64,000 nt of DNA from Microcyclospora pomicola (taxonomy: Eukaryota > Ascomycota > Dothideomycetes > Capnodiales): assembly GCA_002786065.1 (NCBI GenBank), contig NHNY01000001.1:62001-126000 (forward strand), in the 5' to 3' direction. The stretch's first letter is position 1. Each line of letters starts with the position of its first letter. The position numbers were made by a program, and so were the translations under genes. Of the stretch, positions 36,090 through 46,810 are shown piece after piece. Below the pieces are notes generated by a model. The model saw nothing but the letters and a program-made list of their open reading frames with translations, searched no databases and was not told the DNA's origin.

Positions 36090-37459
36090 ATGCAGAACGC
36101 CAAACCCGATGACAACGATGACAATTTCTTCAACTTCGCCTTCATGCACAAGAAGGCCGTCAACCCTGAGACTGGCAATCGCGAGCATCGTCTACCGTTC
36201 ATCGGCTTCCTCCCGAACAAGATCCGCAACCATTTCATTGCCATGATGGGCGAGTTTGCTGGTACGTCTTTAACAGCCTGACGCTCATCCGCATTCACTA
36301 ATTCGTTCTCCTTCCCCCAGGAACCTTCCTCTTCCTCTACTTCGCCTTCAGCGCTACTCAAGTCGCCAACGCTTCGGCTGCCGGTGGTGATAGCAGTGGA
36401 GACAGTGGCCTTACTCAAGTTCCCAACGCAAGCACACTGTTGTACATCTCCCTGGCGTTTGGCTTCAGCCTGGCAGTCAATGCCTGGGTATTCTTCCGCA
36501 TTTCGGGTGAGTGAAAGAGCTGCGGAGGAGGATGGACACACATTGACTGACTGCTCTTATCAGGTGGTCTTTTCAATCCAGCTGTGACCTTGTAAGTCCT
36601 TGGGATAGTGGGAAATGCCATCTGCTGAGCTTCACTAACACGCTACAGTGGTATGGCACTCATTGGCGCCGTGCCTTGGGCTCGCGCCGGACTGGTCTTC
36701 ATTGCTCAGATTCTTGGAGCCATGGCCTCGGCTGCAGTCGTCTCAGCGCTCTTTCCAGGCCCTCTCAACGTATCAACAACACTAGGAGGCAGTACATCCA
36801 TTGTGCGCGGTCTTTTCATCGAGATGTTCTTGACTGCACAGCTCGTCTTCACCATTTTCATGCTGGCGGCCGAGAAGCACAAGGGCACTTTCCTCGCACC
36901 CGTCGGCATTGGCCTTTCGCTGTTCATTGCTGAGCTGAGTGGCGTCTACTTCACTGGAGGTCAGTTGCGGTAATCCAGGACCTGACAGTCTTGCGCAGAT
37001 ACACTGACACCTATTCTCACAGGCTCGCTCAACCCTGCTCGCTCTTTCGGCCCTTGCGTTGTTACCCACACATTCCCGGGATACCACTGGATCTATTGGT
37101 TGGGCCCGGCTCTTGGTGCAGTCCTCGCCGTCGGCTTCTACCGATTCGTGAAAGTGCTCGAGTTTGAGACTGCCAACCCGGGCCAAGATTTCAACGACCA
37201 TGAGGCAGAGCATTTCGAGTTTGACGAGGATAATGCGGCCACGGGTGCCGACGTGACGCGGCCCGATCTCACGAGTCATCACGTCACCCAGGCCATTGCC
37301 GCGCAGAGCGGCGCGCTGTTCTCGCCGACGCTATCACCCGCAGGCACACGAGAGCTGCAAGAGATGGAGATGTCGAAGGTAGATTCGCGCCCGTACAATG
37401 AGGCTTCGCGTGTGGAGAGTGGGTCCATGGGTGGCAGTTCTCGCGTAAAAAGTGTATAG
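36090..37459 (+). CDS. Aquaporin (orthodox type, two NPA boxes)
   Basis: Six-helix water channel of 377 aa. Five exons, 36090..36261, 36321..36506, 36564..36591, 36649..36959 and 37023..37459, have introns of 57-63 nt. The first NPA box ([11 protein letters not shown], Asn124-Ala126) lies across the 28-nt exon 3. The second ([11 protein letters not shown], Asn236-Ala238) opens exon 5. Both boxes are standard and the loop around the second ends in Arg239, as in water-selective channels, rather than the altered boxes and larger loops of many fungal aquaglyceroporins. The N-terminal tail is about 50 residues, acidic then basic. The cytosolic C-terminal tail (about 285-377) is acidic/His then Ser-rich. 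The ATG at 36090 is the only start in that frame. Osmotic or freeze-thaw roles are plausible. Confidence 0.93.
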
Positions 37460-38596
37460 ACCTCCTGCCAAAGCAGACATCTCTTTAATGCGGCAAAGAT
37501 CACGGCCATGACTTCACCCACGCTGTTCACTCTCGCTCTCTCCCATGTATTGCTCCCAGCTCCACAGTTCTCTATTCGTTTGCTCGACCAAGACTGCTTT
37601 CGAGGGTTCCTGACCGGTAATTCCACGTATCCGAGCACTTGTCTAGCATCGATACGATGGGTATCTTGGATAGCTTCATGACCTATACAGACGGCGCAGC
37701 TATGAGCACCAGGGGACGTCTGCGGCCACATCCATAGCATGGCCCGTACAGTATGCGTACATCAACCACTTCAGGCCAATCACGATCCGCGCGCAACACG
37801 TGCACGAAGCTTGGCGAAGCTTGACCTCGGGGCATCTCAAACGTCTATCTGAACCACAGCATGGCGGGTCATCTTTCTTTACTTTGCCATGATGTGATCA
37901 CGATGGTCTACAGAGACGTTACGAGCGATCGACGGTGAAATGCCAGCTTGTGACGTTTCAGCCCGCCTCGATGGGCTGCGTAAACACCTCTGTACATTTC
38001 CGCGTCGACTCCTCATGGACCCATAGCCTGCCGATTGGTTTCCTCTTCGAGAGATCGGCCGGCTTGAGCCATAGGCCGGATCTGCTGGTTGTGGTATTTG
38101 TCTATCAGAGTTCTCGGGCGCCGGTCGTCGACAGGGATGCCCTTCGTATACCTGCATAGAGTTTCTCGCTGTGTTTCTTTATCGCTCATATGCTGAGCGA
38201 TAATAGCCTCATCGGCAGGAGTGGGACAAACCCAAGGATGCTACCATGAGGATGTGAAATCCCGGTCAGGCTATCTTGCAAATATCACACCGTCCAGTAA
38301 CGGTGAACCACGACTGGACATGCAGGGGAGTTGATGATCGTCGTGCTCATCGCTGCACGCATGTCCTAATCCCGCACTTTGACCTCCTGCCAATGGCCAG
38401 GATGGATCGGTGGATGACGAAACACCAAAAGCCTATGTACGGTGTCACTGCATGTGGTCTCGCAGCACGCAACGTGGCCTGCGTGGAATATAATGCATAG
38501 TTTGTGTAGTGTGTGAGGCATTTTCGGTATGGGTATTTCAATACATTATCTCTTTCGATTTCCGGTTCGATCATTTTGCCATTGCACGCTGGCAAA
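37460..38596. other. Intergenic, upstream of the carboxylesterase
   Basis: About 1.1 kb between two plus-strand genes. Nothing recognised beyond promoter-side sequence. Confidence 0.5.
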
Positions 38597-40319
38597 ATGT
38601 GGTTCTCGCGCATATCTCTTTTAGGTGCGAGTATTCTCTTATCACAACATGCAACAGCACAACCTAGCTACCACATTGACGAGAATCAAGCTGCAGCTAC
38701 CCCAACCGTGACGATCGATGCAGGTGTGGTCTTTGGCACGACCACCTCACTTCCCAGCGCTACCGCCAGCATCAACAAGTTCCTCGGTCTCCCCTTCGCA
38801 GTCAGTCCGCCTGTGCGATTCGCGCCGCCTGAGCTGCCACTTCACCAAGGATCGATCAATGCCACGGTCGTCCGACCAGCATGTCTCCAGCAAATTCCGG
38901 ATGCGAACACTGAGACCCTGTTTAGTCACCCGGCTCCCGAGGAGAGTGAGGACTGCCTGTATCTGAACGTCTTCGTACCAACGACATCCGCCCCGAGTGG
39001 CGGACGAGCGGTGATCTTCTTCATCTACGGCGGTGGGTTTCAATTCGGGAATGCTGGGCAGCCGATGTATGACGGGAGCGCATTAGCCAGCCATGAAGAT
39101 GTCGTCGTCGTAACCACAAACTATCGGACGAACGGTATGGGCCCTCAAACCTTCGCTGTGCAGATACAGAAGAGCTGATAAGGCTGATGTAGTGTTTGGC
39201 TTCCCGAACTCTCCACAGCTAGCACTCGCGGACCGCAACCTCGGATTTCTGGACCAACGCTTTGCTCTCGAGTGGACGCAGCGTAATATCCACGCTTTTG
39301 GAGGGGATCCCGTGGCCGTGACGATCTGGGGCCAGTCGGCTGGCTCTATGAGCATCGATGCACTGCTAACATCCTATGCGGCGGATTCGACGCCGCCGTT
39401 CCGTGCTGCGATCATGGATTCAGGAGTCATCACTTACGATATCAATACTTTCGCCCAAAACTCTAGTGGCTGGAACTACCTGGTGAAAGGACTGGACTGC
39501 CCTGGGTCCTACGGCGATGATCTGACCTGTGTGCGAGCGGCAGATGCGGCTACCATCAAGAAGATCGTAGCAGGCAACAATCTCGTATTCTTGCCACAGC
39601 ATGATAACGTGACATTCTACTCGGATGCTGCAGAACGCAGACTAGATGGACAGATTGCCAAGATCCCTATTCTCACGGGCTCTAACGCGTTAGACGGAAT
39701 GTAGGTACTTCTGCTTCCACCATCGTTCTTGCAGCCCAACTGACCAGCTCTTTTCCACAGTACATTCGTCGGCATAGCAGACAACACCGCCGCATTCCTC
39801 TCCGCGACGTTTCCTCATGATCGACCTCTCCAATCTGCCATCGCGGCCGCCTACCCGCTCGGCTCCGAATACAAGACCCAGCACGACCAGATCGTCGCCA
39901 TCTACACCGACGCCTTCTTCGGCTGTCCCGCTATGCACCTCGCCAACGCCACCGCCAGCACGACCGCCCCAGCCTGGCGCTACTTCTTCAACGCCACCTA
40001 CCCCAACACCCAGCCTTTCCTCGCCTCACAGGACACTAACCTCGGCCCCTGGCACTCCAGCGAACTCTATCAGATCTTCGGATTCCCTTACTTCCCCGCC
40101 CAGCCGGACACCGCGAGTGAGAAGACGCTCAGTCGCGCGATGATGAAAACGTGGGCGGGCTTTGCGAAGAATCCTACGGCTGGACCGGGGTGGGCAGCGG
40201 TGGGGAAGGGGAATGGGAAGGATGTCGCGGTGTTGCAGGAAGGGGGTGGGGTGGATGTCGTGAACCCCAAGCCCAGGGTGGATTGGAGGTGTTATCTATA
40301 CGCTTACCCGCATTCATAG
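38597..40319 (+). CDS. Secreted type-B carboxylesterase/lipase
   Basis: Alpha/beta-hydrolase of 534 aa. Exons 38597..39134, 39193..39700 and 39761..40319 (introns 58 and 60 nt) join in phase. Signal peptide is about residues 1-22 (MWFSRISLLGASILLS, then HATAQP). Family marks are SEDCLYLNVFVP, the oxyanion GGGFQFGN, the nucleophile elbow TIWGQSAGSMS (Ser228) and the histidine in PWHSSELYQIFG. The acid position, usually NADEG or NANEG, reads NALDGITF, that is Asp in place of Glu; Asp is tolerated in related hydrolases, so activity is likely kept. Intron 2 falls right after this motif. Several NxS/T sites suggest glycosylation. Natural substrate unknown. Confidence 0.92.
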
Positions 40320-40876
40320 GGTACGTCTGAAGTGAAGAAGGTCAGGAGAGTTGGCTGAGGCAGTTAGTTGAAAACATCAGTCGGTGATGAATACATATAG
40401 AGATAGATGACACGCGATACGAAACGTGAGATTTTGGCATTAGGTAGACAGTGGCATTTATCGAAGTGAGGCCAGTACGCGCAGATGTTTTGCGAATACG
40501 GTATGCGCGTGTTCACTTCGCCTCCGATGGAGTCCGGGGACTGGAGGATCCTGGCCTTCACTTCATACGGCCAGAACGTAAGCATTTCTCGTGCACTGGC
40601 TATCCTGCTCACTCATAGATTTCCAGTGAAGTCGCGTGCACGATATCAGGGTTTCCACAGTTCTCGGTACGCCTCTGCTGAGCAAACATCCAATCTCTCC
40701 TCCAACAACTTCGACTACCTCGTTTCACTACATGAGGTTACAACGGAGTACCGCTGTCCATCTTGAAAAATCAGTCTCTAATCACTTTTCCCTTTTCCAC
40801 TTTTCCATCTCGAGACGGCGCTCTCTGCAGTATCCTCTCCCTTGGAACTTCTCAACAACGACAACAAAACGTCCTA
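40320..40876. other. Intergenic, upstream of the Lys/Ala-rich protein
   Basis: 557 bp between two plus-strand genes. The 3' part is pyrimidine-rich, as in fungal leaders. No gene. Confidence 0.5.
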
Positions 40877-42409
40877 ATGGCGACTATTCCAGGTGACCCG
40901 CAGTCCGCCACGGCAGACACAGCGAAGCCCCTTCCAAAGCCCGCAAAAGCGCGATCTTTTGCTCCGACACACGAGCGTATAGCTCAAAAAGAAGCTGCAG
41001 CAAAACGAGCCAAGGCGGCGAGAGCAAAGCGCCAGGCAGCGAAGAAGGCAGCGACGGCAGGACTGACGACGAAGCAGAAGATCCGTGCAGAGGCTGCGAA
41101 GCAAAGCAAAAAGGAGAAGCTGGGAAAGGGGGCAGAAGTGAAGAAGCCGAAGGGAAAGGCTGCTGCAGTGGCCAGTGTGGCTGGCATTCCGCCCATTTCG
41201 GCTCCCGTCGTTGCTAATGCTAGTGGTGATGATGGCGCTGGTAAGAATGCCGGGCCCGAGCAGCAAGAAGCAGGGAGGGGCTCATCAACAACGATCAAGA
41301 AGAAAGCAGCGTTCAAAGTGGGTGGAAGTCTGTTGGTGGCGCAAGTCATGGGACACACAATGGCAAAATCGCCCGTGGCGCACAACGACTTGGGAGTGGA
41401 AAGGACTGCCGAGGTTTCGCCCAGGAGTTCGGGGACGAGTACGGTCTATGCAGGCCTCCCGCACAAGAAGCAAGCCTCCACAGAGAGAAAAGACGGCGGA
41501 GTGTTGATGCGCCGGACAGTAAGAGCTCAAAGATATCTCTCTGACCGGCAGAAAGCGCTGTTGAGAAGAGAGGGCATGGGCGAGCTTCACAATGCCCTGA
41601 CGAGTCAGAATCCTGCTACCACGAAGTCTTTGGTCGACGTGGCACGGATGGTGTCCAGGATCGTCGACGCCAGACGCAGCGATGTGACTGAGCTTGCAGA
41701 ATTGAATCTTGTGCCAGGACTGGACCAGTGGCTCGGCAAAGGCGCGCATGCTGGTGCACTCATCAAGACAGACCACACGCACCACTTCATGATTCTCCCT
41801 GCCAACGTTCGAAACAGTATCATCAAGATGGTGGTGGTAGACAGCAGATATTTCGTCGTTCCCAGCGATTTCAACGGTCGTGAGCAGCCGGACCTCGCCA
41901 TGGTGTGTAGACAGCTCCGCAACGAGGTCTTGACTGTCTATTATTCCATGACCACCTTCTGCATCGAGATGGGGCCAAGTGGCCGTGGAAGCGACAAGAC
42001 TCCACTCGCCACGATTCGAGGGTGGCTTGCAGCGATTGGTCCTTCATGGGCCAGACTTATCAGGAATTGGGCGATCAATTACACCCATAAGTGGGCTGTG
42101 GCAGCTGGAGATGATGTCGACGACGACGACTCATTTGTTGTCTTGATCAAAATTGTCGAACCAGCCACTGACAGTGTAGCACGTGCCGCCATAGACGTTC
42201 ACCATGATGCCCTGTGCGTTTTGTCTGCACATGAAAAGTCAGGAGCTGAGACTCTTGGACAGTGTCTCACACATCCAACTCCAAGATGGCTGTCGCAGGA
42301 GGTAGACGAGATGGTGAAGAAAGACGGCAATGACGGAATCCTTGACCTCGCAAGGTTGATCAAGGATCGCTATGCAGACGTTCGCCTTGCAAGATGTACC
42401 AGAGCGTGA
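40877..42409 (+). CDS. Lys/Ala-rich protein with 2EXR/F-box-like domain
   Basis: Single-exon gene of 510 aa. Residues about 30-100 are a charged Lys/Ala/Arg run (KEAAAKRAKAARAKRQAAKK and similar), likely disordered or helical and nuclear/nucleolar in character. Around 303-365 lies a segment of the type LPxxVRNxIxxxVV...DLAMVCRQLRNEVLTVYYSMTTF. That matches the expanded Dothideomycete family in which LPAELRNxIYE is followed by a VCRQIRxEALPxFY box (2EXR/F-box-like, function unknown). The rest (370-510) matches nothing I recognise. The ATG at 40877 is the first ATG in a frame open further upstream. It is convergent with RRP40, only 161 bp apart. The gene is real by its length and codon run; the role is not known. 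Confidence 0.8.
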   Translation: MATIPGDPQSATADTAKPLPKPAKARSFAPTHERIAQKEAAAKRAKAARAKRQAAKKAATAGLTTKQKIRAEAAKQSKKEKLGKGAEVKKPKGKAAAVASVAGIPPISAPVVANASGDDGAGKNAGPEQQEAGRGSSTTIKKKAAFKVGGSLLVAQVMGHTMAKSPVAHNDLGVERTAEVSPRSSGTSTVYAGLPHKKQASTERKDGGVLMRRTVRAQRYLSDRQKALLRREGMGELHNALTSQNPATTKSLVDVARMVSRIVDARRSDVTELAELNLVPGLDQWLGKGAHAGALIKTDHTHHFMILPANVRNSIIKMVVVDSRYFVVPSDFNGREQPDLAMVCRQLRNEVLTVYYSMTTFCIEMGPSGRGSDKTPLATIRGWLAAIGPSWARLIRNWAINYTHKWAVAAGDDVDDDDSFVVLIKIVEPATDSVARAAIDVHHDALCVLSAHEKSGAETLGQCLTHPTPRWLSQEVDEMVKKDGNDGILDLARLIKDRYADVRLARCTRA

Positions 42410-42570
42410 GTGGCCGGCGGTGCACCCACGGACGAGGACCCCTTGACGTCGTATCATCGAAGCCCACAACACATCTCGAGGTGATTGATGGGTTGAGCAA
42501 TCCTTCAGACTACGACCAGCTGCAGCACACTCAACAGGCAGGACGGAGAGATAGATGATTCTTGATAACC

Positions 42571-43311
42571 TCATCCATCCTTCAATGCTTTCTTGACCTC
42601 TTTCCGCTGCTGCTCGGCATTCCAGCCCTCTTCGTCTGCTCTCACAAGTAACCGCCCGATCAAACATGTCTCTTTCACGCTACCACTATCCACCCACACC
42701 CTACCATTCCGACCCACGGCAACCTCGAACTTGAGTTTGGCGCCCACCTCTTCCAGAATCACCACATTTCCTTTGCTTTTACCCTCCTTGTCAGCTCCCA
42801 TCATCATCCTTCTCGCAAATGCCAAGGAGACGTCGAAAATCATGCCTGCCTTCAAAGGGCCCATCCCATCCGCCTTGCCTGTTGCAGGATGTACACACTC
42901 CAGTTCCGTATCCTCCCATTTACTTGTCCGACTGACACGTGCGTAGACCAGATCTCCAGATTCGAGCTTCGGTCGCGTCTTCTTGTTGGCGCCTTCGAAC
43001 GCGAGTTGTCCGAGCAAAGCATTGGATGTGTGTGGGGTCAGCGATGCGTAGAAGACGTCTGAGCCAGAGTGATGGATCTGCGCAACGACTAGGTCGCCAA
43101 CGGCGGGAATGTAGCGACCGCCATTGCTTTCCAGCCAGACTGCAGACTTCTTGGGATCGACGTGTAGAGTTCCAGAGGTGGTGGAGAGAATTGTGGACGG
43201 TGGGATGTGACGGAGCCCAGGACCAAGCGTGAGTGTGCCTTTCTTGTTGTTCCTAGGTAGCAGCTCCAAGGCAATCTCTTCACCTGGTAAGAGAATAGTG
43301 GATGTGGCCAT
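42571..43311 (-). CDS. RRP40: Exosome cap subunit Rrp40
   Basis: RNA-binding cap protein of the nuclear and cytoplasmic RNA exosome, which degrades or trims rRNA precursors, mRNA and other RNAs. Intronless, 246 aa, close to yeast Rrp40 (240 aa). Order: N-terminal beta domain (LGPGLRHIPPSTILSTTSG), S1 domain (YIPAVGDLVVAQIHHSGSD, FYASLTPHTSNALLGQLAFE) and KH domain with the Rrp40-type GRNG loop (residues 200-203, VAVGRNGRVWVDSG). The ATG at 43311 gives MATSTILLPGEE, matching the usual short N terminus. It is divergent from SSZ1 over 425 bp, so the two RNA/ribosome genes may share control. Confidence 0.94.
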   Translation of the reverse strand: MATSTILLPGEEIALELLPRNNKKGTLTLGPGLRHIPPSTILSTTSGTLHVDPKKSAVWLESNGGRYIPAVGDLVVAQIHHSGSDVFYASLTPHTSNALLGQLAFEGANKKTRPKLESGDLVYARVSRTSKWEDTELECVHPATGKADGMGPLKAGMIFDVSLAFARRMMMGADKEGKSKGNVVILEEVGAKLKFEVAVGRNGRVWVDSGSVKETCLIGRLLVRADEEGWNAEQQRKEVKKALKDG

Positions 43312-43736
43312 GATCGGTGGTTCGGTAGCAGGAATGTATGAGGAAGTAAGGTAGGTACTTGAGGTCAGGAAGGGACTGGATATTTGATATGTGATGTCAG
43401 AGGATGATCTGATTAGATGCGATTTCTATGCAGATCTATCCATCTGAAGCAGTACGCAATCTCTGTTGACAAAACATATACATCACTAGACGGACTCATT
43501 TCAGATCAAGATGTTCCAGTGATTAAGCTTACATGCCTACAGCTGAGCGATGGTTGGGATTGAGCATGCTGTATCGAAGTCTGTAATGCTCTGCACAAGT
43601 CTGAAATCTTGCCAAGCACTGCAAGGCATAAACTTTATTCTACCTGCGCCGCGACCCTCGAAAAAAGTTACGGCAATCAAAGAGTATTGCTCCAACCCAC
43701 TTCCACAACATACCAACTGTCTTAGCTCGTCTCAAA
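43312..43736. promoter_or_regulatory. Divergent promoter RRP40 / SSZ1
   Basis: 425-bp spacer between divergent start codons of an exosome gene and a ribosome-associated chaperone gene. I looked for PAC (GATGAG-type) and RRPE-like motifs and saw no good match. Promoter role is inferred from position. Confidence 0.5.
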
Positions 43737-45431
43737 ATGAGTGAAGAAGAATCCAGCCAGCCACAGAAGGTGGTCATTGGCTTTTCCTTTGGCAATTCAT
43801 ACAGCAGCATCGCATACACCTCATCCGATGGCAAGGCCGAAGTGATTGCCAACGAAGATGGTGATCGTCAGATTCCCTCGACGCTCTCCTACGTCGCGGG
43901 CGAGGAGTTCCACGGCAACCAAGCCAAAGCACAAGTTGTGCGTAACCCGCGCAACACAGTCGCCTACTTCCGTGACTTCCTGGGAAAGAAGTTTGCAGAA
44001 ATCGATCCGACAGCATGTCACGCCTCAGCTCACCCTATCGAGAATGCCGGCGTGGTCTCTTTTCAGGTTCAAGAGAAGGAATACAGTGAAGAGAAGACTA
44101 CCTTGTCTGTGGACGAGATCACGACCAGACATTTGCGACGCCTGAGACAAAGCGCGAGTGATTACTTGGGCAAGGACGTCAATGCTGCCGTGGTCACTCT
44201 CCCATCCGACTTTTCCGATTCCCAAAAGACTGCTCTCACAGCTGCAGCGAAAGAGGCAGGGATTGAGGTGCTCCAGTATATCTCCGAGCCGATCTCGGCC
44301 CTTCTTGCACATGACGCAAAGGCTCAACAGACTGCCGAAGACTCGCAGTCCACTCAGGACCGTACCATCCTCGTCGCAGACATTGGCGGCACAAGAACCG
44401 ATGTTGCCGTCGTTGCAAGCAGAGCAGGCATCTACACCACGCTAGCAACAGCCCATGATTACGAGCTTGGAGGCAGCAGTTTGGACAAAGTTCTTATCGA
44501 GTATGCCGCGAAGGAGTTCCTGAAGAAGAACAAGAGCGCAGGAGACCCTCGACAGAACGAGAGGAGCTTGGCAAAGCTGACGTTGGAAGCAGAGGCTGTG
44601 AAAAAGGCTCTGTCGTTGGGTGCTACAGCAAACTTCAGCATTGAGAACCTGTCAGATGGCATTGACTTCACTCTCAGTGTGAACAGGTCTCGTTTTGAGC
44701 TTCTCGCCAACAAGGTTCTCATGTCGTTGAACCGTCTGGTTGAATCTGCCGTGCAGAAAGCCGAACTCGACATTCTCGACATCGACACAGTCCTCCTGTC
44801 GGGCGGTTCATCTCACACGCCCAAGATTGCCTCCAACCTGCAGGCACATTTCCCCGAGAGCACCACCGTCATTGCGCCCAGCACAAGTGTCACAGCCATC
44901 AACCCCTCGGAATTGACTGTTCGCGGTGCTGCAGTACAAGCAAGCTTGATTGAAGTGTTTGAGAAGAGCGACGTCGAGGAGAACACCGAAGCTGTGGTCA
45001 CTGTAACTCCTCATCTGAGCAAAGCGATTGGTCTTGTCTCTGGCACAGATGGCGAGCAATTCAGTGTCATCATCGACGCTGCGACACCAATTCCTGTGCG
45101 AAGAACAGCTCAAATTAGCGTCAAATCTGGTGGCGACGTTCTCCTACGTCTGGCTGAAGGTGTTCGCGAGATCAAGATTACTCAGGAAGAGGTAACGAAG
45201 CAACAAAATGATGATGACGACGACGATGAGGATGATGAGGATGACGAGCCAGAGGAGACCCGCGAGAAGGTCTGGAAGGCTGGCAACGTCCTTGCTGAGG
45301 CAGGGATTCGCGGTGTGAAGAAGAATGGCAAAGTCGAGGTACAGGTGAACGTCTCTGCCGACTCCACAGTCACCATTGTTGCGCGAGAAGTAGGCGGCAA
45401 AGGAGGTGTGAGAGGCACTCTTGAAGGTTGA
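43737..45431 (+). CDS. SSZ1: Ribosome-associated Hsp70-like Ssz1
   Basis: Atypical Hsp70 that pairs with the J-protein zuotin in the ribosome-associated complex (RAC) and helps Ssb fold nascent chains. Intronless, 564 aa, near yeast Ssz1 (538 aa). Landmarks: N-terminal VVIGFSFGNSYSSIAYTSSD, PSTLSYVAGEEFHGNQAK, the phosphate segment LVADIGGTRTDVAVVASRAG, and LLSGGSSHTPKIASNL. The nucleotide-binding domain fills about 1-395. The substrate domain is short, as is usual for Ssz1, and it lacks the C-terminal lid of canonical Hsp70. A run of about 16 Asp/Glu residues (about 487-505) splits the C-terminal domain; I do not recall it from yeast Ssz1. Divergent from RRP40. Confidence 0.94.
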   Translation: MSEEESSQPQKVVIGFSFGNSYSSIAYTSSDGKAEVIANEDGDRQIPSTLSYVAGEEFHGNQAKAQVVRNPRNTVAYFRDFLGKKFAEIDPTACHASAHPIENAGVVSFQVQEKEYSEEKTTLSVDEITTRHLRRLRQSASDYLGKDVNAAVVTLPSDFSDSQKTALTAAAKEAGIEVLQYISEPISALLAHDAKAQQTAEDSQSTQDRTILVADIGGTRTDVAVVASRAGIYTTLATAHDYELGGSSLDKVLIEYAAKEFLKKNKSAGDPRQNERSLAKLTLEAEAVKKALSLGATANFSIENLSDGIDFTLSVNRSRFELLANKVLMSLNRLVESAVQKAELDILDIDTVLLSGGSSHTPKIASNLQAHFPESTTVIAPSTSVTAINPSELTVRGAAVQASLIEVFEKSDVEENTEAVVTVTPHLSKAIGLVSGTDGEQFSVIIDAATPIPVRRTAQISVKSGGDVLLRLAEGVREIKITQEEVTKQQNDDDDDDEDDEDDEPEETREKVWKAGNVLAEAGIRGVKKNGKVEVQVNVSADSTVTIVAREVGGKGGVRGTLEG

Positions 45432-46810
45432 AAGGCTGAGCAGAATGATAGCACATGAGCGCGAGACGTGTTTACGGATGAGCTCTACAACACGCTGTAT
45501 AGACAGACCAGGACCATGTGTTAGTACATGCGAGTGGGGTAGATAGATCACGGATGAAATTATTACATGCCCACAGCAATGTAGAATGCTATCGTCGAGG
45601 TTTTCGAGATCGAGGCTGGACCGTAGGCGGTGCACTCGTAGTTTGTCCAGCCTTTGAACGATTGAACCTGAGACGATCATGTAGAAAAGTCTGATATCGG
45701 ATTGCAACGGCTGAACTTCTCGAGCGGACTGCCGTCACCATGCCTGTTGATCTCGGATGCTGAAACAGCCGCGACGGAAACAGTCGAACGGTATCCCACT
45801 TGAGAAAAGGAGACGGAGAGTCGCAGCAATTGTGATTGTGGATCTAGAGCAGTTCCCCCAAATGGCTTAGCGTCTAGACGAACGAACCTCATTCGGAATC
45901 TCATCTCCACCACAGACCAACGTCCTGACTCCTATCTGCCGTTTCCCACGGTAGAGACAACGCCTCTCCTGCATCGTCCATGATACATCCCGTTCTGTCA
46001 GCCTTCCGCTCCTGAAGGGTCTTGTCATTGTGAGTTAGAGCGAGCACGCATCTGCAGAAGCGGATGAGGCGTCAACAACGACCAATTGAGCCTGCAGCGG
46101 GAGACGCAGCCGTAAAATTGCCATTCAAGGATATTCTATATGACTACAGAGTTCGACTGAAGGACGCTCTGTTGTATGGTGACATGACGTTGTCCTGAAT
46201 TCCGAAGATCAACTTGCGCTTGAGGCCGTTTCAACGTTACCTGATAAGCATTTATAACGTTCCACTCCAAGCAATCAGAACCAGATCAGACCGATGAAAT
46301 GTTGACGAGGCCAAAGACGGCAGGGCAGGAACATGGACAACAGATTTTGCATCTCGGACGAACGGCAATGTACTGCTTACTTTGGAAGTATTCCGTGTGT
46401 ATGTCAGCCACGAGCAAGGATCATATGGTCAGCAGGTCCCTGTACCTGGTCTCGTGGCATGGGTTCTTGTTTCATATTGTACGGTACACCTCAAGCCATG
46501 TGCAATGCCCCACCCCAACCGTCCTGGCCCGCAATATCAATTCCATGGACCAGGAGCTTGGCGTGAGAAATCGCCTTTTATCATCGCGCAACGCACAGAT
46601 GGCGATAGCCCGATCTTCACATGGTGGGATTACTATACAGCGCCAGTATCTATCTCGTCCTCCCTCAGTGGACCGAGGCACCCCTTGTGCTTCATATGAC
46701 AATCCGATACCAGCGATCGACATTTGTTGAGAAATGGTAAGTACCTACTTTCTTCCTTCTTCACTGTTCAACATAATCCCAAGCAACAATCACACTTGTA
46801 CGGCTCCAAA
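45432..46810. other. Gene-poor stretch
   Basis: About 1.4 kb past SSZ1. Overlapping short ATG frames at 46299-46730 in several phases, none with domain-like sequence. Nothing else seen. Confidence 0.45.
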
